NCBI GenBank assembly: GCA_947457465.1
Contig: CANGWB010000004.1
Coordinates: 53,012-117,011 of the forward strand
Source: Chitinophagaceae bacterium
Lineage (GTDB): Bacteria; Bacteroidota; Bacteroidia; Chitinophagales; Chitinophagaceae
Direction of reading: 5' to 3'
Length of the DNA stretch: 64,000 nt
In this document: piece by piece, positions 36,932 to 45,688 of the stretch
Position numbering within the stretch: position 1 is the stretch's first letter
How the letters are laid out: each line of letters begins with the position of its first letter
Made by a program: the position numbers and the translations under genes
The notes under the pieces: generated by a model
What the model was told of the DNA's origin: nothing
Databases searched by the model: none
Seen by the model: only the letters and a program-made list of their open reading frames with translations

Positions 36932-37080
36932 GAGATGAGAGATGAGAGATGAGAGATGAGGGGTGAGGGGTGAGAGATGAGGGGTGAGAGATGATTTTAG
37001 TTTGAGCATAAAATCGACTGTTTCGGACAGCTCTCATTCATACTATCTACCAGCAGGCTTCATCCTTCAATTCTCATCGT
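36931..37080. repeat. Heptad array and inverted counterpart between convergent genes
   Basis: Nine tandem 7-bp units (AGAGATG or AGGGGTG) fill 36931-36993, beginning in the acyltransferase stop codon. After 70 bp without a visible feature, a pyrimidine-rich run (CATCCTTCAATTCTCATCG) leads to the stop of the metallo-hydrolase gene at 37081. The arms can pair across the gap as a terminator. Confidence 0.8.
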
Positions 37081-38463
37081 TCATCCCTCAACCCTGAACT
37101 TACTTATCGCGCTCCATCCTCCCAACACATTACGGATCTGATGAAATCCTTGGCGTTTGAATAAGGAGGCCGCGATGACGCTTCGGTAACCGCCGGCACA
37201 ATGGATGTATAGATTTTGATGATCCTCGATGTTAGCCATGGAGCCGGGATCGGTCAAGCCGTTCAGGGGCATGTTCACAGCTTCTTTCAAATGATCGGTT
37301 TCGAATTCGGATTCTTTTCGGACATCCACCACGATCAGATTCGGGTCGTGAGGCAGATCCATCAGTAGTTCATCTGCTTCAACGTCAATGATCAGGTCGA
37401 TTTCCTCGCCCGCATTTACCCAAGCTTCATAACCGCCTTGCAGGTGTCCTTCGATCTTGTCAAATCCTACTCGGGCCAGTCGCACAATACTCTCTTTTTC
37501 CTTTCCCTTTTCAGTGATCAACAACATGGGTGCGTCAAAGGGGAGGAGTCCGCCTGCCCATTCAGCAAATCTTCCTTCCAGTCCGATACTGATGGAGCCG
37601 GGTACGAAACCTGTTGTGAATTCAGTGGCGGGACGAGTATCAAGCAAGATGGTATTCTCTCCGATCGCCGATTTAAAATCAGCTACGGATAATGACTGCA
37701 TGCCTTTTTCTATAACAGCATCAAGTGGATCATAACCTTCTTTATTGATCCGCGCATTGATGGGAAAATACTGAGGCGGAGGCGCGATACCGTCGGTCAC
37801 TTGTTTAATGAATTCTGCTTTCGAAGTTGCCTTCATCGCATAATTGGTAGCTTTTTCATCACCGATCGTGCTGAATGTATTCGGTCCCAGACTTTTTCCG
37901 CAGGCGCTACCCGGACCATGTGCCGGATATACGGTCACTTCATCAGAGAGCGGCATCAGCTTGCGCTGAATGCTGTCATACAACATGCCCGCCAGATCCT
38001 CCATCGTTAAATCAATTCCTTTTTGTGCCAGATCGGGACGTCCCACATCTCCCACAAACAGTGTATCGCCGGTGAACACACAATGGGGCTTGCCGCTTGC
38101 GTCTTTGAGTAAGTAGCAAGTTGATTCCAGCGTATGGCCGGGTGTATGCAGTACCTCAAAACAAATCTCGCCGAGCGGAATGATCTCACCATCGGTGGTT
38201 TTGCGGATCGGAAATTTGGTGGTAGCGTTCGGACCGTAAATGATCGGGGCGCCGGTGACCGTAGCCAGGTCGAGGTGACCGCTCACAAAATCAGCATGAA
38301 AATGCGTCTCAAAAATGTATTTGATGGTGGCTTTCCGCTCTTTTGCCAATTCAAGATAGGCATCGATATCACGAAGCGGATCGATGACGGCAGCTTCGCC
38401 ATTACTCTCTACATAATAGGCGGCCTCACTGAGGCATTTGGTGTACAGCTGTTGAATGAACAT
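37081..38463 (-). CDS. Persulfide dioxygenase-like MBL-fold protein with two rhodanese domains
   Basis: This 460-residue protein has an N-terminal metallo-beta-lactamase domain with the metal site ETHFHADFVSGH (His54, His56, Asp58). Rhodanese domain 1 (about 255-350) lacks the catalytic cysteine (LLITEKGKEKES). Rhodanese domain 2 (about 365-458) keeps it in HCAGGYRS. Relatives oxidise glutathione or protein persulfides during sulfide detoxification. The last residues RVEG and the stop are encoded by heptad repeat sequence. A -7-like TACTTTCG (38486-38493) lies upstream. Confidence 0.9.
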   Translation of the reverse strand: MFIQQLYTKCLSEAAYYVESNGEAAVIDPLRDIDAYLELAKERKATIKYIFETHFHADFVSGHLDLATVTGAPIIYGPNATTKFPIRKTTDGEIIPLGEICFEVLHTPGHTLESTCYLLKDASGKPHCVFTGDTLFVGDVGRPDLAQKGIDLTMEDLAGMLYDSIQRKLMPLSDEVTVYPAHGPGSACGKSLGPNTFSTIGDEKATNYAMKATSKAEFIKQVTDGIAPPPQYFPINARINKEGYDPLDAVIEKGMQSLSVADFKSAIGENTILLDTRPATEFTTGFVPGSISIGLEGRFAEWAGGLLPFDAPMLLITEKGKEKESIVRLARVGFDKIEGHLQGGYEAWVNAGEEIDLIIDVEADELLMDLPHDPNLIVVDVRKESEFETDHLKEAVNMPLNGLTDPGSMANIEDHQNLYIHCAGGYRSVIAASLFKRQGFHQIRNVLGGWSAISKFRVEG

Positions 38464-38523
38464 GGGGCTCGATTTGAATTCCCCGCGAAAGTACAGCGGA
38501 TGCCTGAATCAACCGACCCGTTA

Positions 38524-38919
38524 TCAGTTTCCGGCGATGGTCTGTGTGATCTGATTGATCTGACGGATACGGGTAAGGTTCGGAGCGTAATAGATGAACT
38601 TTCCGTCCCGCTTGGTCTTTACAAAACCGGCTTTACGAAGGATGGCCAGATGCTGGGAAGCGACCGATTGCTCCAGCCGAAGTTTTACATAGATCTCGGT
38701 TACAGTAACCGTTCCTTTGTCGGCGATCAAGCGTAGGATCTGCTGACGAAGCTTATGGTTGAGTGCACGAAGGATCAGTGCTGACTTTTTTATCGATAAA
38801 AGATCTACCGAAATGGGGTTCTTATTGTCTTTTCCGTCGGAGATATTTAGGATGTAATTGCTCATGTAGATCGAATGGGTTTTGATGGGTGACTGTGACA
38901 TTAGACGATAAATAATCAT
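38524..38919 (-). CDS. ArsR-family winged-helix regulator
   Basis: This protein of up to 131 residues has an ArsR winged helix. ALNHKLRQQILRLI leads into VTEIYVKLRLEQSVASQHLAILRKAGFVKTKRDGKFIYY, the classic recognition helix and wing. It contains no cysteine, so it cannot sense metals or persulfides in the manner of SmtB, ArsR or BigR. Its ATG overlaps the tsaB stop as ATGA, suggesting coupling. In-frame Met codons at 38901 and 38865 are alternatives. It precedes the persulfide dioxygenase gene by 60 bp and might control it. Confidence 0.85.
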   Translation of the reverse strand: MIIYRLMSQSPIKTHSIYMSNYILNISDGKDNKNPISVDLLSIKKSALILRALNHKLRQQILRLIADKGTVTVTEIYVKLRLEQSVASQHLAILRKAGFVKTKRDGKFIYYAPNLTRIRQINQITQTIAGN

Positions 38920-39587
38920 CTGTCCTTCGCTGTCGTATAAAATTCTTTCAGATATACCGGTTCGAAATAGGCAAGATCAGCTAACGCTTGGTTGTAGAAT
39001 TTTTCGTAAGTGATCAAAGCCAGATTTTTTTCGGGGTGCTTAGATTCAATTAAGCATAAATCCTTACTGCCGATAATCGACAATGTTTTTGACGCGCCAT
39101 TACCGGTGAGGATAATTTTTTTATTCGATTCAAGCAGATCGTTGAAGCAGTCGGGTTGGAGAATCAGCGCTTGTTCAGCGCGAATGAGATTCAGTTTCGA
39201 ATCATAGTATCCGGCGTAGACCTCGTCGCGTCGGGCATCGATCAGTGGGATGATGAGACCTTCTGCATGATCTTTCACACCTGCGGCAAGTAACTGAAGG
39301 CTGGAGACGGCGATCAGTGGGAGGTTCTTCGCGTAGCAAAGGCCTTTGGCCGCGGACATGCCCACACGAAGTCCGGTATACGAACCCGGACCGGCTGTTA
39401 CTCCGACGGCATGTAACTGATCCAGGTGGATGCGGGATTCCTCCAGAATCTCTTGAATAGCTATATGCAACCAGGCAGCGTGGTCGTTTTGCGTCTCATT
39501 TTGTCGTTGTGCAAGCACATTCCCCTCTCGGGCAATGCTCACATGAGCGATCTCCAGTGCGGTATCTATTTGTAAAATCAAGCTCAT
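38916..39587 (-). CDS. tsaB: tRNA threonylcarbamoyladenosine biosynthesis protein TsaB
   Basis: This 223-residue ASKHA-fold protein partners TsaD in making t6A37 of tRNA. The N-terminus ILQIDTALEIAHVSIAREG and the block GVTAGPGSYTGLRVGMSAAKGL are diagnostic. It overlaps the ArsR gene by 4 bp. A repeat tract runs right up to its start codon, leaving no recognisable -7 box, so it may be expressed from the 3HCDH-like gene upstream. Confidence 0.93.
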   Translation of the reverse strand: MSLILQIDTALEIAHVSIAREGNVLAQRQNETQNDHAAWLHIAIQEILEESRIHLDQLHAVGVTAGPGSYTGLRVGMSAAKGLCYAKNLPLIAVSSLQLLAAGVKDHAEGLIIPLIDARRDEVYAGYYDSKLNLIRAEQALILQPDCFNDLLESNKKIILTGNGASKTLSIIGSKDLCLIESKHPEKNLALITYEKFYNQALADLAYFEPVYLKEFYTTAKDR

Positions 39588-39650
39588 CTCTAATCTCTAA
39601 ACCCTAAACTCTAAACTATCTCAACTCTCATCCCTCATCCCTCATCCTCT
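39588..39650 (-). repeat. Mixed 9-bp and 7-bp repeat between tsaB and the 3HCDH-like gene
   Basis: On the minus strand the last codons of the upstream gene are GGATGAGGGATGA-type heptads, which change into GTTTAGAGT-type 9-mers and end at the tsaB start codon. This is the one place where both repeat families abut. Confidence 0.75.
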
Positions 39651-40200
39651 CCACCACTTCCCTCACGTCCTCCCATCCGATGGCTTCGGCCCATTCGAAG
39701 GGCCCGCGAGGATAATTAGTGCCCAACTTCATTGCCAGGTCTATATCTGTTTTGCTGGCGGCTCCTTCGTCGCTCAACATTACTGCTTCCTGTATGATCG
39801 AGGCGAGTATTCTAGCGCCGACAAATCCGATTTGATCGGGTACACGGATCGGATTTTTGTTTAACAATGAGCAGATTTCTGTTGCGATCTGTTTAGCTTT
39901 TTCCCCTTCCCAGGCCATTTCCCAATCGGGGCCGGCAGCAAATCCCGGCCAGGCGTTCAGTCGGATGGTCTGCGGCGGCAATTCATTCAATGTGTAAGCA
40001 GGTGCATGAACAATCCACCATGCGTCAGATGAGGTATTGCTCGGTCGGTATTTGGCAAAACAGCCGGAGAGGTCGAGGTAAACAGTTGCGGGAGGCAAGG
40101 GCTGGTCGGCGTTGGACAGTTGCCAGGCTTCTAGCGTACTCAAGTCTTCGAGTCCCAGTCGTTTTTTTAAAAAATCGGCCTCGCCGATGAGTACCCGCAT
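39628..40200 (-). CDS. 3-hydroxyacyl-CoA dehydrogenase C-terminal domain protein
   Basis: In this 190-residue protein the C-terminal half (about 115-185; VGARILASIIQEAVMLSDEG and GTNYPRGPFEWAEAIG) matches the 3HCDH C-terminal helical domain. The NAD-binding Rossmann domain is absent. The first 110 residues are unlike it and contain no GxGxxG. It cannot act as a dehydrogenase alone. It may be a structural or regulatory relic. The C-terminal MRDEG and stop are made of heptad repeat. Confidence 0.7.
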   Translation of the reverse strand: MRVLIGEADFLKKRLGLEDLSTLEAWQLSNADQPLPPATVYLDLSGCFAKYRPSNTSSDAWWIVHAPAYTLNELPPQTIRLNAWPGFAAGPDWEMAWEGEKAKQIATEICSLLNKNPIRVPDQIGFVGARILASIIQEAVMLSDEGAASKTDIDLAMKLGTNYPRGPFEWAEAIGWEDVREVVERMRDEG

Positions 40201-40257
40201 GGAATGCTTTTTTGCAAAGAAAAGAGATAAAGCTAACTTGGGCGACTTCTATTTGCC

Positions 40258-40638
40258 ATGACAAAAATCATCATACGCACCGATCTGGCGCCTGCCCCAA
40301 TCGGTCCTTATAACCAGGCAGTCGGCTACGGTGACCTGCTTTACATTTCCGGTCAGATCTGTATCGATCCGGCTACCGGTCAGCTTAATAATGCTACGTT
40401 GGCTGACGAGACACATCAGGTTATGAAAAATCTCAAAGCGATCCTGGAAGCTGCGGGTCGCGATTTTTCACATGTGTTGAAGACAACGATTTTTCTGACC
40501 GACATGCATCAATTCGGTGCAGTCAATGAAGTGTACGGAAGTTACTTCACCGGAGAATATCCGGCTCGAGAGACCGTGCAAGTTTCTGCTTTACCAAAAT
40601 TTGTGAACGTGGAGATCAGTATGATCGCCGGTAAATAA
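40258..40638 (+). CDS. RidA family enamine/imine deaminase
   Basis: This 126-residue protein is typical of RidA, which hydrolyses reactive 2-aminoacrylate imines made by PLP enzymes. Family residues are visible: APIGPYNQAVGYGDLLYISGQ near the start, the DFSHVLKTTIFLTDM block and the C-terminal VNVEISMIAGK. It is divergent from the 3HCDH-like gene (57 bp). The large T9SS protein gene follows after 6 bp. Confidence 0.95.
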   Translation: MTKIIIRTDLAPAPIGPYNQAVGYGDLLYISGQICIDPATGQLNNATLADETHQVMKNLKAILEAAGRDFSHVLKTTIFLTDMHQFGAVNEVYGSYFTGEYPARETVQVSALPKFVNVEISMIAGK

Positions 40639-40644
40639 ATCCAA

Positions 40645-43600
40645 ATGAATTCTTTTTTCTCCAGTAATCTGTTCCGCAGTTCGGTACTGATCGGAACACT
40701 TGTTCTTGCTTTGCAGTCCGGTAACCGAAGAACGCCCACCGATGGGATGGATGGTTACGATCGTCCGGGCGATGCGATCGAATTTGAGATCGAGCGAACA
40801 AGAGATCTTTCCACTGGAAAAGTTCCTTACGATCAATTATGGTTGGCCAAGCAGGAAACGGAAATGTCGAGAAGTCGTTCGATGGGTAGGATCAATGCCC
40901 TGTCGTGGACAGAACGCGGACCCAACGGCGATATCAATGGTCCGCAAGGAAACAGCCGTCCCAACCAAGACCAAACGGCAGGCCGTATTCGCGCAGCTAT
41001 TGTAGATTCACTCGACCCTTCGCGCAAGACCGTTTGGGTGGGTGGTGTTGCCGGCGGACTTTGGAAAACAACGGACATTACAGCCTTTCCGGCAACGTGG
41101 ACCTTGGTCAACGACTACCTGAACAACCTCGCGATCGCCTCCATTTGTCAGGATCCTCGTCCCGGTTTTCAGAACATCATGTACTTCTCCACCGGCGAAT
41201 CATTCGGTAATGCTGACGCCGTTGCGGGTATCGGCGTTTTCAAAAGCACCGATGCGGGAAATACCTGGAATTATCTTTCGAACACATCCACATTTCCGAA
41301 TAGCACCAAGATTCTTTGCGATCACCAGGGGAATGTTTATCTGGCCACCCGCGGACAAGGTTTGCAGCGTTCTACTGATGGTGGTTCTACTTGGACCAAC
41401 ATCACACCTACTGGCGTCGGAACCAGTATCGCTGACATCGAGATCAGTACCACCGGTGGACCAGGCCGACTACATGTTGTCTCCGGTATTTTCAGTGCCT
41501 CCGGCTATGCGTTCACTGATTCACCGGCCACTGCCACTACAGGAAGCGGATGGAGTGCACCAACGGCACCATTCACTATGTTCAATCAGCGTACTGAACT
41601 GGGTATTTCAGGAAATAATCTGATTGCCTTACCCGTCAACGGCAGCTATCAGGTGCCCACGATCTGGAAATCTACCGATGGCGGAGACAACTGGGCCTCC
41701 ACGACCGGCCAACCCGCAAACAACTGGGCAAATGGACAGGGATGGTACGATCTTTCTGTTGCGTTTAATCCGAACAATCCGGCCGAGATCATCGTGGGTG
41801 GTATCGACAACCATAAGACAATCGATGGTGGAATCACGTGGAGCAAGATCTCCATTTGGGCCGGCACATCCGGACAATATGTGCACGCCGATCAGCATAA
41901 TATTCAATGGTGGGATGGCGGAAATAAATTGATGTTCACCAGCGATGGTGGCGTACACTTCTCAACAAACAGGGGCTCCACGATCCGAGACCGGAACAAA
42001 GGACTACGTCTTAAACAATTTTATAGCGTCGCTGTGCATCCACTCCAAACCAATTATTTCCTGGGTGGTACGCAGGACAATGGTGTACATCGATTAGACC
42101 ATGTGGGAATGGATAGTTCCATCGAGGTAACAGGTGGTGATGGCTGTTATACCGCGATCGATCAAGATGAACCTCAATTCCAATTTGGATCATACGTCTA
42201 CAACGTATACCGACGCAGTACAAATAATGGCGCTTCCTGGAGTACTCCGGTGAACAGTCAAACAACCGGTCGATTTGTCAACCCCTGGGATTATGACAAT
42301 GTCAACAACCGCATCTATGCCTGTAATAATGCCGGGGCTTTTCTTCGCTGGGAAAATCCACAATCGGGTAACACCACAACTGTTGTGCCAGTAGGCGATT
42401 TCGCCGGACAAAATGTATCGGCTGTTCAAGTCTCTCCCTATACCCAAAACCGAGTATTCTTTGGAATGGGAGCGGGTCGTGTGGTTCGTGCCGATGATGC
42501 GCATACCGCTGCACCAACTACTACTGTGATCACGCCCACGGGTGCCACCGGTTATGTGAATTGCATTGCGGTCGGATCTTCTGATCAGCACTTGTTGGCG
42601 ATCTACTCGAATTACAACATCAATAATATTTGGCGTAGCAGTGATGGTGGTACTACATGGACTGCCTGTGACGGTAACTTACCGAACATGCCCGTTCGTT
42701 GGGCCTTGTTCCATCCGGATTCCGATACGCGTGCGTTCATTGCCACTGAGACGGGTGTTTGGGAAACTGATCTGTTAAATGGTACCAGTACCATCTGGGA
42801 AGCGAACAATACTTTTCCCAATGTGCGAACAGATATGATCAAGTATCGGTCTACTGACCGACTGATCGCAGCCGGTACGCATGGTCGCGGCATTTTCACC
42901 GCAACGGTTCCTGCACCGTCAGGTTATACATTCTCTACACCGGGCGCACAAACAGCAGCTTGCCCTGCACCTGCGAGCATGTCTACTACCTTAGGCACAA
43001 TCGTTGCTGGCGGATTCAGCAACCCGATCTCGCTTTCCGCTACCGGTAATCCGGTTGGCACATCTGTTTCTTTCTCTGCCAATCCCATTACACCCGGTAG
43101 TTCCGTAACGGTAATACTCAATGGCACGAACACTTTATCGCCCGGCACCTATAATATTACCGTAACCGGTACAGCTTCCGGTGCTAGTGTACAAACCCGT
43201 GTGCTGGCATTCACGATCCAAGCAGGTACGGGTCCCGTTATCTCCGGTCAGCCTGCCGCTCAATCTATCTGTTCCGGCGCTTCGGCTAGTTTTTCCATCA
43301 CCGCAACGGGCACTTATCAATGGCAATTGAGTACGGATGGCGGTTCTACTTGGAACAATATTTCCGGTGCAACAAATGCTACTTATACCGTTTTGGGCGC
43401 TACCACCCTCATGAATGGAAATCAGTATCGCTGTACGGTGACGAATACTTGCGGTTCTACGCAGTCCACTGCCGCCACACTTAGCGTCAGTGCTTCTACG
43501 CAGATCACGCAGCAACCTCAGTCAGTGAGTGCATGCGTGGGGGGGACACAATCATTTAGCGTGACGGCTACCGGCGGAACGATCAGTTATCAGTGGCAAG

Positions 43601-45162
43601 TCAGTACGAATGGTGGATCAAGTTGGACGAATGTGCCGGGTGCGGCAGCGGCTACTTATACGCTTTCGGGTATTACACTAGCGATGAATGGAGATCAGTA
43701 TCGATGTGTGGTGAATGGTACATGTCCGCCTAACACCGCCACATCTAATGCTGCTACCCTATCGGTTGCGTTGATCAGTATTTCATCGCAGCCTTCATCT
43801 GTTACTATTTGTGATGGAGGCAATACCGGATTTTCAGTAACTGCCAGCGGTATCAATCTTACCTATCAATGGCAGATCAATACAGGATCCGGATTTGTGA
43901 ATCTCTCGAATGGTGGCATCTATTCCGGTGCTACCACATCTTCTTTGAATGTGACAGGAGCCACTCCGGCCATCAGCGGATATCAATTCCGCTGTTTAGT
44001 AGCGAGCAGCAGCTGCACCAATACAATTCTTACACAGGTGGCTACGCTGACGGTGAATACATTGCCTTCGATCGGTACGCAACCGGTTCCGCAAACCATT
44101 TGTACCGGCTCGAATGTCAGCTTCCAGATCAGCGGTGCCGGTACCGGAGCAACCTATCAGTGGCAAGTGAACACAGGTAGTGGATTTATGAATCTGATGA
44201 ACATGGCCCCTTATTCAGGGGTAAATACCCCGCAACTCACGATCACGGCTGCTCCGATCGGTTTGAATGCGTATGCATATCGGTGTATGGTCAGCGGAGC
44301 TTGCTTGCCAAATGCTTTTTCCGATCCCGCACTATTAACTGTAAACGATCCGGCTGTGGTGAGTAGTTCACCGAGTTCGCAAGAAGTTTGTTCCGGTTCC
44401 AATGTGACATTCACCGTCGGTGTTACAAGTGTCGCTACGATCAATTATCAGTGGCAACTCAGTACGGATGCCGGTACCAACTGGAGCAATATCAGTGGGG
44501 CGAACAGCGCCTCGTATTCGCTCACGGGGGTTACTATACCATTATCCGGCAACCGATACAGGTGTTTGGTATCCAATACCACTTGTCCGACTCAAGCAGC
44601 TTCAGCCGCGGCAACGTTAACCGTTCGCCAGCAGCCCTCGGTTTCGTTGAGTGCCTCGCCTTTGACCGGTCTCTTGCCCGGACAGGTTACAACACTCACG
44701 GCTACTCCCTCTGCGTCTACGGGGGGTACGTATAGTTATACGTGGACGTTGAACAATAATGCTATTTCGGTAAGCGGCAATAGTTTGCTGGCAGACATCA
44801 CACAGGTAGGTAATTACCAGACGACGGTGCGTGAGTCCTGGCCCGGCGGATTGGTCTGTACTGCTTCCTCCGCGGTCGTGAATATTACTGCGGTGGTGAG
44901 CGACAGGCTCTTCATCTTCCCTTCGCCCAACGATGGAAACTTCCAAGTATCTTATTTCAATTCCGGTGCTTCCAATACGCAGCGTCGCATAACTGTTTAT
45001 GATTCGAAAGGATCATTGGTATTCGACCGAAACTTCCCGATCACCGGTGCGTATACCCTGATCCCCATCGGCCTCGACCGCGCCTCCAGAGGGATCTATT
45101 ATGTGGTTGTGGGTGATATTGGCGGAAAGAAGCTTGCGGAGGGGAAAGTGCATGTGAGATGA
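40645..45162 (+). CDS. Large T9SS-secreted protein with Asp-box propeller and Ig-like repeats
   Basis: This 1505-residue protein has an N-terminal export signal (about 1-25). A region to about residue 760 holds sialidase/VPS10-type Asp-box motifs (STDGGSTWT, STDGGDNWA, SSDGGTTWT), expected to form beta-propellers. Five Ig-like repeats follow, each with YQWQ and a YRC cysteine block (about 880-1370), then a PKD-like segment. The final 75 residues are a type A T9SS sorting domain (FPSPNDGNFQVSY, GIYYVVVGD, KVHVR). It is likely surface-exposed or released, binding glycans or protein. It is 6 bp after RidA, an odd operon partner. Confidence 0.9.
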   Translation: MNSFFSSNLFRSSVLIGTLVLALQSGNRRTPTDGMDGYDRPGDAIEFEIERTRDLSTGKVPYDQLWLAKQETEMSRSRSMGRINALSWTERGPNGDINGPQGNSRPNQDQTAGRIRAAIVDSLDPSRKTVWVGGVAGGLWKTTDITAFPATWTLVNDYLNNLAIASICQDPRPGFQNIMYFSTGESFGNADAVAGIGVFKSTDAGNTWNYLSNTSTFPNSTKILCDHQGNVYLATRGQGLQRSTDGGSTWTNITPTGVGTSIADIEISTTGGPGRLHVVSGIFSASGYAFTDSPATATTGSGWSAPTAPFTMFNQRTELGISGNNLIALPVNGSYQVPTIWKSTDGGDNWASTTGQPANNWANGQGWYDLSVAFNPNNPAEIIVGGIDNHKTIDGGITWSKISIWAGTSGQYVHADQHNIQWWDGGNKLMFTSDGGVHFSTNRGSTIRDRNKGLRLKQFYSVAVHPLQTNYFLGGTQDNGVHRLDHVGMDSSIEVTGGDGCYTAIDQDEPQFQFGSYVYNVYRRSTNNGASWSTPVNSQTTGRFVNPWDYDNVNNRIYACNNAGAFLRWENPQSGNTTTVVPVGDFAGQNVSAVQVSPYTQNRVFFGMGAGRVVRADDAHTAAPTTTVITPTGATGYVNCIAVGSSDQHLLAIYSNYNINNIWRSSDGGTTWTACDGNLPNMPVRWALFHPDSDTRAFIATETGVWETDLLNGTSTIWEANNTFPNVRTDMIKYRSTDRLIAAGTHGRGIFTATVPAPSGYTFSTPGAQTAACPAPASMSTTLGTIVAGGFSNPISLSATGNPVGTSVSFSANPITPGSSVTVILNGTNTLSPGTYNITVTGTASGASVQTRVLAFTIQAGTGPVISGQPAAQSICSGASASFSITATGTYQWQLSTDGGSTWNNISGATNATYTVLGATTLMNGNQYRCTVTNTCGSTQSTAATLSVSASTQITQQPQSVSACVGGTQSFSVTATGGTISYQWQVSTNGGSSWTNVPGAAAATYTLSGITLAMNGDQYRCVVNGTCPPNTATSNAATLSVALISISSQPSSVTICDGGNTGFSVTASGINLTYQWQINTGSGFVNLSNGGIYSGATTSSLNVTGATPAISGYQFRCLVASSSCTNTILTQVATLTVNTLPSIGTQPVPQTICTGSNVSFQISGAGTGATYQWQVNTGSGFMNLMNMAPYSGVNTPQLTITAAPIGLNAYAYRCMVSGACLPNAFSDPALLTVNDPAVVSSSPSSQEVCSGSNVTFTVGVTSVATINYQWQLSTDAGTNWSNISGANSASYSLTGVTIPLSGNRYRCLVSNTTCPTQAASAAATLTVRQQPSVSLSASPLTGLLPGQVTTLTATPSASTGGTYSYTWTLNNNAISVSGNSLLADITQVGNYQTTVRESWPGGLVCTASSAVVNITAVVSDRLFIFPSPNDGNFQVSYFNSGASNTQRRITVYDSKGSLVFDRNFPITGAYTLIPIGLDRASRGIYYVVVGDIGGKKLAEGKVHVR

Positions 45163-45200
45163 GAGATGAAGGGTGAAGGATGAAAGGTGAAGGATGAAAT
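45163..45200 (+). repeat. Heptad repeat after the T9SS protein gene
   Basis: Five purine-rich 7-bp units (GAGATGA, AGGGTGA, AGGATGA) begin at the stop codon of the gene. A proper terminator follows at 45206. Confidence 0.8.
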
Positions 45201-45205
45201 GGAAG

Positions 45206-45242
45206 ACGGTAAGTGGTATTTGAATACCATTTACCGTTTTTT
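45206..45242 (+). terminator. Intrinsic terminator of the T9SS protein gene
   Basis: A 15-bp stem (45206-45220 with 45223-45237; 14 of 15 positions pair) has a 2-nt loop and is followed by six T. It ends 11 nt before the four-helix-bundle start codon, so that gene needs its own promoter. Confidence 0.8.
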
Positions 45243-45253
45243 ACATTACACCC

Positions 45254-45628
45254 ATGTACACATTCCCTTTTGAAAGGCTGGAAGCCTGGAAAGCGGCCCG
45301 CCGAGTTGTAGCAGATATTTACTGCATAAGTAATAAGTTTCCCTCTGAGGAGCGGTATGGATTTGTTCAGCAAATCAGAAGAGCCGGCCTATCTGTAGCC
45401 TCAAATTTATCAGAGGGGTGTAGTCGCTTTTCGGTCAAAGACCAATCACATTTTTTCAGCATTGCTTATGCCAGCTTGATGGAGGCCCTCAATCAGTTGA
45501 TTATTGCAAAAGACCTGGGTTGGATTACGGATGACGATTATGAAAAGGTTAGGTCATCGATAGAGCCGACTTCAGGACTTATCGCAGCGCTACGAAAATC
45601 AATTCTGGCAAAAGACCTAAAACAATAA
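45254..45628 (+). CDS. Four-helix-bundle protein (S23/Avd-like), copy 1
   Basis: This 124-residue protein belongs to the family first noted as 23S rRNA intervening-sequence proteins. It includes Avd, the accessory protein of diversity-generating retroelements. Family marks are FERLEAWKAARRV, FPSEERYGFVQQIRRAGLSVASNLSEG and ASLMEALNQLIIAKDLGWI. No reverse transcriptase or rRNA is nearby. It stands alone, flanked by heptad repeats on both sides and a GC-rich palindrome downstream. A second copy is at 57.2 kb. Confidence 0.88.
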   Translation: MYTFPFERLEAWKAARRVVADIYCISNKFPSEERYGFVQQIRRAGLSVASNLSEGCSRFSVKDQSHFFSIAYASLMEALNQLIIAKDLGWITDDDYEKVRSSIEPTSGLIAALRKSILAKDLKQ

Positions 45629-45645
45629 TCACTCAACAATTCACC

Positions 45646-45665
45646 CCTGCCTGCCGGCAGGCAGG
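45646..45665. repeat. Perfect 20-bp GC-rich palindrome
   Basis: CCTGCCTGCC is followed directly by its reverse complement. It sits inside a heptad repeat tract between the four-helix-bundle gene and the M1 peptidase gene. One copy is seen in the window. Palindromes of this kind occur dispersed in other Bacteroidota, possibly as small mobile repeats. Confidence 0.7.
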
Positions 45666-45688
45666 CTTCATCCTTCACCCTTCACCCT
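45666..45688 (-). repeat. Heptad repeat at the end of the M1 peptidase gene
   Basis: Pyrimidine-rich on the plus strand (CATCCTT, CACCCTT units), so purine-rich in the sense of the M1 gene, directly after its stop codon. Confidence 0.75.

Noticed and set aside
38134..38736. Plus-strand open frame spanning the MBL and ArsR gene ends
   Set aside because: It crosses two well-supported minus-strand genes and the gap between them, and its product has no motif.
45254..45628. Diversity-generating retroelement around the Avd-like gene
   Set aside because: No reverse transcriptase, template repeat or variable repeat is found nearby.
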